A DNA stretch of 64,000 nucleotides from Diadema setosum. Lineage: Eukaryota; Echinodermata; Echinoidea; Diadematoida; Diadematidae. Below the pieces are notes generated by a model. The model was given only the letters and a program-made list of their open reading frames with translations. It was not told where the DNA came from and made no database searches. The position numbers and the translations under genes are program-made. This document shows, piece by piece, positions 47,323 through 58,846 of the stretch. Every line of letters begins with the position of its first letter. Within the stretch, counting starts at the first letter, position 1. Where the stretch lies: NCBI RefSeq assembly GCF_964275005.1, contig NC_092706.1:3043113-3107112 (forward strand), read 5' to 3'.

Positions 47323-47516
47323 TTCTTCTCCTTCTCTTCTTCTTCTTCTTCTTCTTCTTCTTCGTTTTTTTTCTTCTTCTTCTTCTTCTTCTTCTTCTTC
47401 TTCTTCTTCTTCTTCTTCTTCTTCTTCTTCTTCTTCTTCTTCTTCTTCTTCTTCTTCTTCTTCTTCTTCTTCTTCTTCTTCTTCTTTCTTTCTTTCTTTC
47501 TTTCTTTCTCTCTTGC
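47323..47516 (+). repeat. long (TTC)n polypyrimidine tract
   Basis: About 190 nearly uninterrupted pyrimidines, mostly CTT triplets with one CGTTTTTTTT break near 47363 and a (CTTT)n tail. It generates giant poly-Ser, Phe, Leu, Lys and Arg open frames that are not genes. It ends about 360 bp before the profilin ATG. Confidence 0.95.
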
Positions 47517-47522
47517 TTGTGG

Positions 47523-47878
47523 GTATAGGTGTACCAAAGAAGATCGGAGTGCAAGATTGCGCAAACTTTTCTCAACTCGCGCGTGCTGCTTTGTCCTACA
47601 TTGCCGCTCATCGCCAGTATGTTCTCCTCAACCTCTCACATTGAACTTGGTACGTGCATGCGGGCGCATGCCTTCATGGTCGCGCCTGCCTGCACGCATC
47701 CTGTCTCCGCGATCCGCTGTCGAGTCACGTCTGGAATGCTCCTCCGTATGTATCCGCGCTGCTGCGCATCCTCAACTGACCTCTGCCTCTTGCCCTTTCT
47801 CCGTACAGTCCCGCACCCTGGAACTTGAACCTCCACTCACGACGAACATCGTGCTTTTCTTCGCCGAAAATTATCAAA
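47523..47878 (+). promoter_or_regulatory. probable profilin promoter and 5'UTR
   Basis: CpG-richer than its surroundings and directly upstream of the profilin ATG (context AAAATGTC). No TATA box was seen at a typical distance. Promoter role is inferred from position. Confidence 0.4.
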
Positions 47879-50800
47879 ATGTCTTGGGATCCGTATATTG
47901 ATAACCTTGTTAGTCAGAGCAAGGATGCTTCGGGGACGGAGCACATCGATAGGGCTTGTATCTTCGGTTTAGATGGAGGAGCGATGTGGACAACACCGGC
48001 CCACTGCAAATCAATGAAGGTGAGATGATGGGCGGGTTACATGCAGTCGTCGGTGTATAGTGAAGTGAGCTGAGATGTGTAGTTAGATCGCATGCGCTTT
48101 GCCTGTCCACAGCCACCATAACAGGCCACGTGAGATGCGATATGATTTCCGGCATTTTGTAGAAATTTAGAGACTGTCGGGACGTCTACAGACCAAATGG
48201 CACCTCCTTATAAGTCATGATACGCACCGGTAATGCTTATACTATAGCTTCGCATGACTGCACAAGTATCAAGTAGGCCTACCGCCGTCGCTGTAGGCTG
48301 CGTTCACATAGATTCTAGAAGTATTCGGTATTCGCTATTCGCTATTCGGTATTCGCTATTCGGGCCCCGAATACACCATCACCCGCACCGTCAACTCACC
48401 ATCCCATGCAGTGAGGATTTCTTCCTCCTATCTATACACGTCCTACAATGTCTTCATCCTAGCAAATCTTATTAACAATTTCTAAAGTGCATCAGAATGT
48501 CAGTCTACATGCTTATTTTTGCTAGGCCTAAAGGGCAAATCCAGACCAAAATTGTCATTATTTCATAAACGAGAGACGGTATACGCTGCAAGAAAATCGA
48601 ACAAGTTCGATTCCCACTTTGCTATACTTTTCACAGCTATTCGGTACTTTCGAATAGTGCCCTCCTAGAGTCCTATGTGAACCGGTGTGAGGAAATCCTA
48701 TCGTTCGATTCAAGCTATTCGCGTGCCCTCGAAAAACGAGCCCGAATACCCGAATAGTATAGACTGTCTACTTCTATGTGAACGCAGCCTTACGTCGACG
48801 TTTAGTAGCAGAGATGCCAAGTTCAAAAAACTTTTATGAGTGAGATTTTAATGACTCGGCGTTTCGGCGCTCGCGCGCATGCGCACGCGAATGAGGAGGG
48901 TGTCACCCCTCCCATGGTAGGGAGCTTTTTTGAATTATTAGCTCTTAATGATGCGATCTGGTACATACTTAAGTGACTATTTTTTACTAATTTTGAAAGA
49001 CAAAAGGGAAATATACCTTCAATTGCAACTATCACTTGAATCCTTTGAGCTATGCTCTTTATTTTGGGCACAAATTGCAGACTTCACCCGATGCGTGAGA
49101 AAAATGGGTGCCCTGCGTGAGATCGTGAGACAGGCCCTGAATGCTTGAGTCTCACACAGAATGAGTGAGACTTGGTAGCTCTGTAGTACTTGTAGATCTA
49201 GACAGTTGAGTTATAAACGGGGGAGGGGGGGTCACAAAGCTGTTCTTAAAGTTACAAAGGACTTATGAACGACTGGTGATCAGTTCTTACGCTGAATTAT
49301 TGAGATTCTGATAAGTATAGCACATCTGATCACCAGTCGTTCTTAAGTCCTTCGTAAAAGTTAACAACAGCTTTATGAAACACCCCCCAGTACATACGGA
49401 ACATTCCAGAGCATAACCTACGTAACATGAACAGTGTCAGAGCTTCCGTCTTCTAGGTCACACCAGGTCTTTCACTCGGTATGGAATGTTATGTTAACAA
49501 TTTTTAACTCGTTCAAGTTGACGTAGTGGACAGATTGTCGGCGCTGGTGTACTTTCGCACCTGTTTGCCAAATGACCAAACGTGCACAAATTCGCCCTAT
49601 CTTCTAGTTGCTAGACTTTCAACTTCCAGTTTTTCAGTAACCTAAAATACATGTATGCATCTGAGTCTCCAAAGTCGAGTAGAAGTTAAGTTTTCATACA
49701 ATGTACTTTTAGTGTTCAGATTCTACAAGTGTTAGAAAATCTCAATCGCTGGAATTGCTGCTTTGTACATATGCGCAGATATGTTCAGCGCAGCGCATGC
49801 ACTACTACAGGGTCAATTTTGGTCTGAATGTAGCAACACACGCCTTTATCTACACTGTATAGTGTCGTTGAAAAGCTAAAATTTGTTTTTCCCTGTTCCT
49901 CAGCCAAGTCTTCCATGAGCGGTTGTAGCTTCATAGCAGTTGAGCGCGTTTGCGAGTGTATGCTGCCACTTATATCTTTCTCTTTCTTTTCTGTCTTCTT
50001 TTGTTTCAGGTAGAATCTATATTCTAAATTTCCTATTCTTTCCTATCAATCATTTCTTCGTGATTTTCCTCCGAGTCTTGTCTAATTTTCCCAATTTCCT
50101 ATAAATTTAACTACTTTTTGCGTAATTGTTCTTTGTTTCCTTCATGGGTTGTTTTCCCCTCCAACTACAAGGGTCTTTCCTTTCTATCCTCTCCAATATC
50201 TTTTTCTTATGTGTCAATCTAATGAATCCTTTTTTTTTTTTATTTCCTTTTTCAACCTGTATAATTCATTCTTCCTTCCTATTCATTTTTGCTTTCATCC
50301 AGTTTTGATTCATCTTTTTTTTATGCACCTGCCACGAAGTGTCATGCAAGGCATTATCTTTTCAGGTTGTCCATCCTTCCATCTGTCCGTCCGTCCGTCT
50401 TTCTGTCCGTCCGTCTTTCTGTCTGTCCTTCCGTAATCAATTTTGTGGACAGGGTAACTAAAAAACCGTTCGAGGTATCCCAATGAAACTTGGCATGTCT
50501 ATTATGAGTGGGCAGAGTTGTGCCTATCAACTTTAAGGTGCACATACTCAAGGTCAAAGGTCAAAAGGTCAAAGTGATATGATCAGAATTTCACTTTTTC
50601 CCCCCATAACTATGCAATGCCTGAAGGTACTTTCTTGAAACTTAGTATATGTACTACCAAATAAAGATTCTCCAGAGAGAGTTTGCATCATGAGGTCAAT
50701 CCAATGTTAAGATCTCGCTTCTTAACTCCATATCTCGCAAACGGTTATAGTTGTCTTTATGAAACTTATACATTAGTCAAAGGTCAAGTGAAAGTGCCAA

Positions 50801-53465
50801 ATTTTACTTCTTCATATATCACGAAAGTAATTCAAGGTATCATTGTTCATGAAACTTTGAACACATGCATGTTCTACCTGACATTGATACTCTTGGGAAG
50901 TTTAGGGTCATAGGGTCAAAGGCCAGGTTAAGATACTAAAAATTTACTATTTAATACTGAAATTGCACTTTTTCTCCATACCTTGACAATTACTCAATGC
51001 ATAAACTTTATAAAAGGGACAAAAGTTAAGTAAAAATCCTCAAATCCCCAAATACAGCTGTACTCTTAGACAATATACAGCCATTCACCCATGTAAGCCA
51101 AGTTCTTTCTTTTTTTTTTTCTTTCTTTTCAAGATAAGCAATAATAACAAATTATTTAATTGCAAAATAATGCACATTTCATTATGACAACATAAATTCC
51201 ACATTGTTAATATCAAATACAAAATTCTCGATTTATCTTGATTCAACATCATCGAGAATTTTGTATGCAAAACAAAACACACACACACCCTCACACACAC
51301 ACATACAATATGAACAACCCCAATCTTAAATCGCTAGCTACTGCGACTCGGTACAAGCTGAGAGAAAGGTAGAAAAAGTATTATCTTTTTAGAGACACCA
51401 TAGAAGAACTTGCCAGGGGGGGGGGGGGGGGGCTGGTTGGGTTCATTTCGTGAAGCATTTTGGTTGGATATTTTTCTGACAAACTGTTACAAGCTACTGA
51501 AACCCTTGCATCTGATTGGCGGAGAATAAATTTGTCTGACAAGTTTGTCGGACGAAATGCTTCATGAAATGCCCCCCAGGTCACTCTGAGATAGCTACAT
51601 GTACATTCAGACCAATCGAGGTGCTCGCTGCCGTGCTTCTGTGATCGTGTTGCGCTGTCTGCTCCTGTGCAACGCAGTTATCGCAGAGCAAACCACCAGG
51701 ACCATGTGCCTTTAACATGTAGATTGTGACCTTGTCACGGACAGTACACTGATGATGCCGGTAGTAAATACTGCACAAACGTGTATATTGGAATCAGCAA
51801 GTTTTTTTAGACACAAATTTCTGACACTGAGATATTTGAATGTCGCAGCGTGCGTATCTTCCTGTCACATGTTTCTGATGTCGTTTGTTCAGCCCCAGGG
51901 TCAGGAACTGGCCAACCTTGCCAGATGTTTCAAATCCTCTGACTACACATCACTGCAGGCTGGCGGTGTTTGGCTTGAGGGCGAGAAATACCAGTTCCTC
52001 AGGGCGGAGGGGGACACAGTATTAGCCAAGAAAAAGGGAAACGGAGCAATATCACTACAAGCTAGCAAAACAGGTAAGTACACTCTGATGTCATCCTCGT
52101 GATGTTCAGGTAGTTATTCATTCATTTGTTTGTTTTTTTATGCCTCCGCTACTAAGTGGTGCCGGAGGCATTTTGTTTTCGGGTTGTCCGTTTGTCTAGT
52201 CCGTCCTTCCGCCCATAAATCAATTTTGTGGACAGTGTAACTAAAAAATGGTTCAAGGTACTGTACGAGCTGAAATTTTCGTGTACAGATATTTTCGCGA
52301 ATTGCTACTAGGAGGACATTTTCACGTGTTGTTAATTTTGCGGTTGCGAGGTCTAACTGTACTTATCTATTCGCACGTTGTTATTTTCGCGTGTTGTTAT
52401 TTTCGCGGTTCAAAGGCGATTCGCGAAATTCGTGAAAATAAAACCACCGCGAAAATTTCAGCTCGTAGAGTATCCTAATGAAACTTGTCATGCATATGTA
52501 TGAGTGGGCGAAGTTGTGTCTATCAACTTTTAGGTGCACATAAAGGTCAAGGGTCAAAGGCCACCGCTGGATGAGAAGACTACTGCAGTGTATGATGTCA
52601 CATGCGTACAACAATATAAGGAAAATATAAAGAGAATTTCACAAAATTTCATCTTTTGAAAGAAGTACACATTCCCTTGACCCGTTTAATACTGGCATAC
52701 AAATTGTATGTTATGGGTAATATTATTCCCATTGCCTTTAGAAAGAGGCAAGTCAAGTGCTCTTTTATTATGCAAAAAAAAGTGAAAATATGTTGAATTT
52801 TCTTTACATTTTCTTTTTACTGTTGTACTCATATGACATCATGAGCCTTAGTAGTCTCCTCATCCAGCGGTTCCAACACAAAAAAATTAAAAATTCTTAA
52901 CTTTTTCATCGATTGTCCAATTTTCCTCAAACTTTCACTGATGTGTTCTACTAATATTGCTGCATTCTCTCAATCCTTATGAAGGTGAACTTGTCCTTTA
53001 ACCCTTTGTGCGCTTTGAGTGCTAATTGGCATGGAAAACCTGTAGCTTTTTACACACTGTGTAAAGAACCTGGCACTGATAAGGTTAAGATATAAGGCCA
53101 AGGGGGAAAAAAAAAAGTTGTATTGGTGTAAAGTGACTGACCCTACAAATGTCCGCGACCCTCGAGATTTCCCCCCAAAAAAACTCTTCACTATCGCGAT
53201 CACGATAGTGTGAAAGTACAATATTACGATATCGATCAGTCCAATCGTTATCGCTTCGGCGCAGTCGCCATCTTTTCTCACTGAGTTTCACAACTTTCAT
53301 CTTTTTAAAAAAAATTATCTGCTTGCTTTTGTGTATTAGTGCGTGTGTGTAGTAGCATTATTTATTTATTTTTTAAAGAACATTCAGTTGTTCTCATTTT
53401 TTTTTTTTTGTGCTTTACCATGTGGAATCCAGTGTTTGCCTCACAGCAAAGTACGGCAGTAAAAA

Positions 53466-53496
<31 letters not shown>

Positions 53497-56151
53497 TAGA
53501 TATATTGCCGTTCAAACCCTATTTTCATGTGGCCCGTTACACCAATCCAACTTTTTATGCCTCCGCCACGAAGTGGTGCCGGAGGCATTATGTTTTCGGG
53601 TTGTCCGTCCGTCCGTCCGTATGTCCGTACGTCCGTACGTCCGTACGTACGTCCGTACGTACGTCCGTCCGCTTTCGTTTACGCGATAACTTGAGTAATA
53701 TTTACTGAAATTTTACCAAACTTGGTCTAAGTATGATGTATGATGGGGCAATGATTTGATCAGATTTTGGGTGAAATCGGCTAAAGGTCAAAGGTCAAAG
53801 GTCAAGGTCAAATCATGAAATTGCATCCGTTTACGCGATAACTCAAGACTGGATGGAGCAAATTTCACCAAACTTTGGTGGAGGATGATGTATGATAGGA
53901 CAATTACTTGATTAGTTTTTCAGTGAAATCGGACGGAGGTCAAAGGTCAAAGATCAAGGTCAAATCCTAAAATTTATCTGTTTACGTGATAACTCAAAAC
54001 TGGATGAAGCAGCTTTCACCAAACTTGGTCCAAGGATGATGTATGATGGTACAATTAGTTGAGTAGATTGTAGTGACATTGGCAAGAGGTCAAAGGTCAA
54101 AAGGTCAAGGTCAAATGCTAAAAATGTTGCTATTTCCCCCATATCTATGCAATGCCCGCAGTTATTTTCTTGAAACTTAGTGTAGACATGTACTACTGCA
54201 TAAAGATTCTCCCGAGAGAGTTTCATGTCATTTAAGGTCAAAGGTCAAAAGGTCAAAGGTTAGTTGAAAATGTTGCAATATCACTTTTCTCGCAAGTGGT
54301 TCAATGTATCTTCATGGAACTTGGTACATATGCATGTACTGACTGGCAGGGATTATCTAGGGAATTTAGGGGTTATGGGTCAAAAGTCAGGGGGGTCAAA
54401 GGTCAAGGTCAACTCCTCAAAATGTTACTATTTCCCTCATATACTAGTTTATGCAATGATTGCATTATTAGTTTTAAAATTCAATATATGTACATGTATT
54501 ACTTAATGGAGATTCTCATGGAAATTTTCAGCCTGAAGGTCAAAGGTCAAAGGTTAAGGGTCAAAGGTCAGGTTTAAATTGAAAAAAAAAAGATTTATTT
54601 TGTACTGTAATTACACTCTTTCTTCATACCTTGGAAATTATACTCAATGCATAAACTTATAATAAGGTCGGTCAGAAGTCAAGTAAAAATGTTCAATTCC
54701 CCAAATATGTGACAATTATAGCAAACCCAGATCATGGAAAGTGAACATTCAAGATATTTTGACAAACCTGTCATTTCGATATTTTGCCAGTTATGTGAAA
54801 CTGTCATCACACATTGTGAAGACATTGTACTATACACCTATTGGGAGAATCATGCATTATGGCGGAGGCATCAGTCGCCATAGCGACATTTCTAGTTTTT
54901 TTTTTTTTGGCCTTAATAGTTCTTTGAGAACAGTGATGTGGTTGGTAAGGCTCTGGATGTACACCAAGGTAAACAGGAAATCCTCGACCTCAAATCTTGT
55001 GTAACTTCTGTACATCCTTATTTCCTTATTTTCCAAAGTATGCAATGGATAGAATACAGTTGAACCTCTCTTATCCGGCCTCCCTTTATCCGGATCTCTC
55101 TATTATACGGACGCAATCTCGCCGTGATTTTTTAAAATAATTACGGGAGGAAAGGGGGATTCCCAACTCAATCTTAAACAATGGCGACCTACAGTCGACT
55201 TTGCCGAGTACGGTTTATTTTCAAGATCTACTTGATACATTTCTTAATAATTATTTAGGTAAATCATTCCAAGAATTTATAAAAGAAAATGATTTCATTC
55301 TTGCAAACACGAACCTCTATTTTGGGGTCTGTTACCGAGTGTAACAATGAAAAGGTTGCAGTATACACATTACTACATGTGGTACTACAATGGGCTACAT
55401 CAGTACATGTGTATGAGATGTACATGTATGAAGCATTGAGGTCTCCCGTATCCGGCCAAATCCCTTATCCGCATGAGCCCCGGTCCCGACTTGTCCGGAT
55501 ACGAGAGGTTCAACTGTACCTATGCATGAGTAGTAACAATGGCAGAGAAACCAGGTTTCAATTTTTACAGTGGACTCCATATTATAACAAATTCCTCGGG
55601 ACCAGCAGTATTTTTTTTTTTGTTATTTCAAAATTTTGTTGTAACCGAACAAATAGTACAATAAAAAAAAACATAGAGTGGATAACGTTACGGCCCTAAT
55701 TATCACTTCATTGTAACCGGAATTTCGTTATAACCATGTTCATCATAACGGTAGTATACTGTTTGAACCCTTCTCAATTTTGATTCTTGCTCATACAGAG
55801 CATTCCTGTTGAAACGAAAATGGTTGTAATTACATTCTCATCACAACGAAATCGAAATTGAGGTCCCAATTGTACTGTTCGGCTACAACACAATTCTGAT
55901 ATAATGAAAGAAAGCCGCTGGTCCTGAGGACTTCATTGTAATGGGAGTGCACTCTATCAACACCTTTGCTTTGTATGATTCTCCTCATTTATTCAATGAA
56001 AGTGCTCTTTCTAATTTTTTTGTGTCACTCGTATATGTTTGTTTTCTCACCAGCCATAGTTGCAGCCCATTGTCCTGAGGGAGGCCAACAGGGGAATGCC
56101 AACAAAGGTGTAGGAGTCGTAGCCGAGTATCTGTCCAGCATGAACATGTAA
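47879..56151 (+). CDS. profilin, three exons (139 aa)
   Basis: Exons are 47879-48019, 51893-52073 and 56054-56151, with GT/AG boundaries and phases 0 and 1. The total is 420 nt with TAA. Profilin binds actin monomers, promotes ADP/ATP exchange on actin and brings poly-proline ligands such as formins to actin in the cytosol. The protein begins MSWDPYIDNLVSQ, has CIFGLDGGAMWTT (27-39), KYQFLRAEGDTVLAKKKG in the middle exon and CPEGGQQGNANKGVGVVAEY near the end. These follow the profilin fold order. Aromatic residues expected in the poly-proline groove are present (W3, Y6, W37, Y133). Length is standard. The best remembered match is sea urchin profilin, which supports an echinoderm source. Intron 1 holds at least seven mobile elements or fragments of them; intron 2 holds a HINE nest and two pogo-like MITEs. 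Confidence 0.96.
48296..48789. mobile_element. MITE with GGCTGCGTTCACATAGA ends
   Basis: GGCTGCGTTCACATAGA is mirrored by TCTATGTGAACGCAGCC over 494 bp. Inside, TATTCGGTATTCGC repeats (about 48323-48361), and the matching right-hand text CCGAATACCCGAATAGTA completes the inner pairing. It is non-coding and lies in profilin intron 1. Confidence 0.75.
48809..49183. mobile_element. CAGAGNTRCCAAGT MITE, copy 1
   Basis: CAGAGATGCCAAGTTCAAA pairs loosely with ACTTGGTAGCTCTG. GTGAGT, CGTGAG and TCACCCCTCCCATGGTAGGG are inside. The copy at 62446-62733 is the same family in the opposite orientation. It starts 19 bp after the neighbouring MITE. Confidence 0.65.
49219..49388. mobile_element. short fold-back MITE with G-run/C-run ends
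   Basis: GTCACAAAGCTGTTCTTAAAG and GACTTATGAACGACTGGTGATC pair with GATCACCAGTCGTTCTTAAGTC and CAACAGCTTTATGAAACACC. The G run at the left and CCCCCC at the right close the ends. It lies in profilin intron 1. Confidence 0.7.
50320..51085 (+). mobile_element. HINE-like element, truncated copy with GGTCAAAGGTCA
   Basis: TATGCACCTGCCACGAAGTG, the TGCAAGGCATTAT partner and a (GTCCGTCC)n tract mark the head. CAAGGTCAAAGGTCAAAAGGTC follows at about 50550, with further units containing TCAAAGG and CATATCTCGCAAACGG. The CTAG 3' hairpin was not found, so the tail is missing or decayed. Confidence 0.55.
51416..51577. mobile_element. short fold-back MITE with G-run/C-run ends
   Basis: GGTTCATTTCGTGAAGCATTT is mirrored by ATGCTTCATGAAATGCCCCCC. 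Inside, TTTTCTGACAAACTG pairs with TTGTCTGACAAG-like text. It is 162 bp and resembles the element at 49219 in its G/C-run termini. Confidence 0.65.
52139..52563 (+). mobile_element. HINE-like fragment carrying a nested MITE
   Basis: The head TATGCCTCCGCTACTAAGTG, the GGAGGCATTTTG partner and a GTCCG tract match the element at 53556. The body is split by the MITE at 52259-52472. It resumes with TCCTAATGAAACTTG and ends at GGTCAAAGG, where it joins a truncated fold-back at 52564. Confidence 0.65.
52259..52472. mobile_element. TACTGTA-group MITE (type GAGCTGAAATTTTCG) in a TA site
   Basis: TACTGTACGAGCTGAAATTTT pairs with AAAATTTCAGCTCGTAGAGTA. Its HINE host at 50452-50480 reads ...GAGGTATCCCAATG with no insert, whereas here it reads GG|TA...TA|TCCTAATG. 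The insertion therefore duplicated TA, as in Tc1/mariner-type transposition. Confidence 0.8.
52564..52997. mobile_element. AGGACAAGTTCACC fold-back MITE, truncated copy 3
   Basis: It matches copies 1 and 2 from CCGCTGGATGAGAAGACTAC through to GAAGGTGAACTTGTCCT, followed by TTAA (52998-53001). The left terminal arm is missing at the junction with the HINE fragment. Confidence 0.7.
53473..53498 (+). repeat. (TA)n microsatellite
   Basis: About 13 TA dinucleotides following a poly-A run, just before the HINE copy 2. Confidence 0.85.
53556..54895 (+). mobile_element. Helentron/HINE-like element, long copy 2
   Basis: It starts TATGCCTCCGCC, folds with GGTGCCGGAGGCATTATG, and has a long (GTCC/GTAC)n tract at about 53603-53672. 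Six or more internal units follow, each with GGTCAAAGGTCA-type text (for example at 53785, 53937, 54090, 54235, 54396, 54537). The 3' end is GGCGGAGGCATCA, the hairpin GTCGCCATAGCGAC, ACATTT, CTAG, then T. The order of head, GTCY tract, unit array, inverted head motif and 3' hairpin equals that of the 27186-28158 copy on the other strand. It is non-coding and lies in profilin intron 2. Confidence 0.7.
55057..55516. mobile_element. pogo/Tigger-like MITE, CAGTTGAACCTCTC type
   Basis: CAGTTGAACCTCTCTTATCC is mirrored by the right end GGATACGAGAGGTTCAACTG, with TA on both sides. It is 460 bp and non-coding. Ends of this kind with TA targets characterise pogo/Tigger-derived MITEs. Confidence 0.8.
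55568..55953. mobile_element. pogo/Tigger-like MITE, CAGTGGACTCC type
   Basis: CAGTGGACTCCATATTATAAC and CCTCGGGACCAGC are mirrored by GCTGGTCCTGAGGACTTC and ATGGGAGTGCACTC. TA lies outside both ends. It is non-coding and 52 bp after the previous MITE. Confidence 0.7.
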
Positions 56152-57547
56152 ATTTGACCCGGAGATGGGCGGAGTGCTTTTTTTTTTTTTTTTTTTTTTT
56201 AAAGATGTCTAGGCAGCACTGGGCATGGGGAGGAGAAGGTTTGGGAGGAGAAGGAGGAGTCTTGAGAAGACACAGGAGCATCGCAGAAAGCAACTGAGGC
56301 AACTTAGTTGTTGAAGGGGACTTTGTTTCGAATTGACGTGTCCGTTTTGAGGATGACCTGTTGTATGGGATCTCACACACGCACATACAATTCATGTAGC
56401 CACTTCCTTTTTCTTTTCTGTCTCTCTTTTTTTTTTAAATGATGAGATGGTCATGGAAAATGACTGATGAACATGCTTCCGCTCCTGTGTGATAATTTAT
56501 TTTATTTTTATTGTGTATGTGGATGGATTCAAAACTCAATGCATTGCTAGCTATGAGCTGATTTGGGTCAGAGTAGATAATGCATCGTTCAGGAACTCTT
56601 ATCTGTACCCCAAAACTTCACCTAGTTCCAATCATTCAGTTGCATCATATACCATCTTTCATGTATCTTGCACAGACTACACAGTCATACATTGAAAGCT
56701 CTATAAATGAAGTTAAAGCTCACTCTCCTGATCTTTTTGTAAAGCATTACAGTTCTTCTAAAAAGTGAGAGCCATGGACATTATGGACACCTGGACATGC
56801 ATTAGTGGGACAACATTGGAATGACTGGATGATGGAAGTGAAGATTATATGCTTAAAAGTAAAGTTTAAAAACTAAACCAGCCTAAACAAACAAAAGCTG
56901 CCATGTTTCCACACCTCTGTGTCCCATGTTTTGACTTCCGAGAATTTATTTCAAGTTGTACCATGACATTTAATAAGTCATAGAAATAGTGGCCTTTGTA
57001 TTAATGCATGCTTATATGATTTTGGCCATGCAAATTTATCACCCCAGCCTATCATGCATGTCTTGAGTTCTGAATCCATCATATTATAACCAATCCTTAG
57101 CAGGAATTATTACAATGTATTTGAAGTGCATTATGTGAAAACGTGCCATAATCTAGGGGAAAGCGAAAGGCTTACGCATGTCCTCATATGAAGTTGTCCA
57201 TTGGATATGTAAAGTGGACATTTTATAACTGTTATACTCCCACGTAAACTGCTGCAAAGAAAAAGTAGCCTGTACTGTCAATATGAATGCTGTGACAGAA
57301 GTATCAAAGCAATTAAATAATCATGATTAAGTTTATTGTGTAGCTGGTGCTCACCTTTTTCATATATCCAGCACCATGCGATGATGAAAACAACAAAGCA
57401 AAACTTCATTAGATTGCGCAATAAAAAACAAGGCATATTACAAAGCTAAGATCACATGTATAGTGACATCTACTGACGCTGCCCAATTTTTTAGTGTATG
57501 TTTATACATGTCTGTGTGTGAGTTTGTGTATTCACACCACAGAGATA
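56152..57547. other. profilin 3'UTR and flank
   Basis: No exon follows. A poly-T run lies at 56179-56200. An AATAAA at 57420-57425 is a possible polyadenylation signal for profilin. Confidence 0.4.
57420..57425 (+). terminator. candidate polyadenylation signal
   Basis: AATAAA about 1.27 kb after the profilin stop. It is plausible for a long 3'UTR, but other A-rich hexamers exist and no transcript data are available. Confidence 0.2.
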
Positions 57548-57690
57548 TACTGTAAAGTCAGAAATTTTCGCAGCATGAAACTTTCGCATATTGGATCCGA
57601 CAAACTTTTTTGCGGCATGAAATTTTTGCAAATCTTGGCTCGCAAAATTCACAAAAGTTTCAGGCACGCGGAAATTTCTGGTGTACAGTC
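57548..57690. mobile_element. TACTGTA-group MITE (type AAGTCAGAAATTTTCGC)
   Basis: TACTGTAAAGTCAGAAATTTT pairs with GGAAATTTCTGGTGTACAGT. It is 143 bp, the shortest of the group, with repeated TTTCGCA/GCAAAA motifs inside. Confidence 0.7.
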
Positions 57691-58846
57691 ATACTTCTAA
57701 CACTTTAGTATGTATCTCTATGGTTCAAAAATGCACACACGTTCTGATTGATGGGGGAGAGAATAGCTTTTACACAACTGGGGAGAATGAGAGCCCAGTG
57801 ATGTGATGTCTGGTGCACAGGAAATGGCATTTTAAACACTCTGATGATACTGCGTTGCCAATTCTGCGATTGTCAAGATTACAGAGTTGTCTGCTGCAAT
57901 GGTGGGGTTTGTTTTGTTTATTTTTACAGATAGCCAGCAAGGTTTGGTCTCGTTTTCTCTCTTTTCATGCTCTTTTGGGCCTTAAGTGTAGTTTAAACCT
58001 TTAGTGTAGTCTAAACCTGTATTGTAGTCTAAGACAGACTCTACCACTTTTTTGTATGTCAACAAGACTATCGGGGGTTACCGAACACTGGCTGTTGACC
58101 AGTGTCTTTGGTGCCATGGACCAAGCCATATAGACAAAATAAACGTGGATACGCATCTGAACCTGCGCCATTGAGTGAGATTACAAATAGAAAGTTACGC
58201 AATGAAGCGACCGAAATATGCCTTTGATGAATGCGCCAGACTTCTCATATTGCTATGTTATGCTGCATCGATCACTGACCCCACTTTGGCTCTGAGAATT
58301 TCACAAGTGAATGGGAAATTATTGGAAAAACGTGAAAAGGTATGGAATATGTGATACCATACTCCTTGTCGAGGAAACATTACATGGCTTGATATCATAA
58401 TGCCTTAAGATCTTGCTATATCTATACAAAAGCACAGAAAACTTGACTCTCTATTCTCATAAAGCAAAAATGCTCAACCCCCCCCCCCCAAAAAAAAAAA
58501 AAAGTAGGAATGCTGAATGGGTTTTGTGCATTAGGGAACCACTCATTGATTGTTCCATGTTAGTGTGATTGCTGTGTGTGTGTGTGTGTGAATAAATAGC
58601 ATTTATCTACTGAATCCCACATAACTCCTTAGCTAGCATGCAGACACTGGCATGCCGTGCATTAGAACATTGACAATATTGCTTTTTCTCTGTAATATGT
58701 CTTCATATATCATGCAATAGTTACTCTTGCATTCAGGAGGTATGTAGATTATCATTCATTGAATACATCCCCCTTTTCACACAAAGAGAATGCCCCACGT
58801 TTCACTCGTACTTGTGAGGCAAGAAATGACTATTGACTACAAATGC
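57691..58846. other. gene-less stretch
   Basis: No exon or bounded repeat was found. There is a C/A run at 58480-58503 and a short (TG)n at about 58573-58590. Confidence 0.4.

Noticed and set aside
47228-47901. Long open frames of poly-Arg, Lys, Ser, Phe and Leu
   Set aside because: They are produced entirely by the TTC microsatellite in all frames and are not genes.
53476-53710. Frame with YIYIYIY and VRTYVRTYV repeats
   Set aside because: Translation of a TA microsatellite and the GTCC tract of the HINE-like element.
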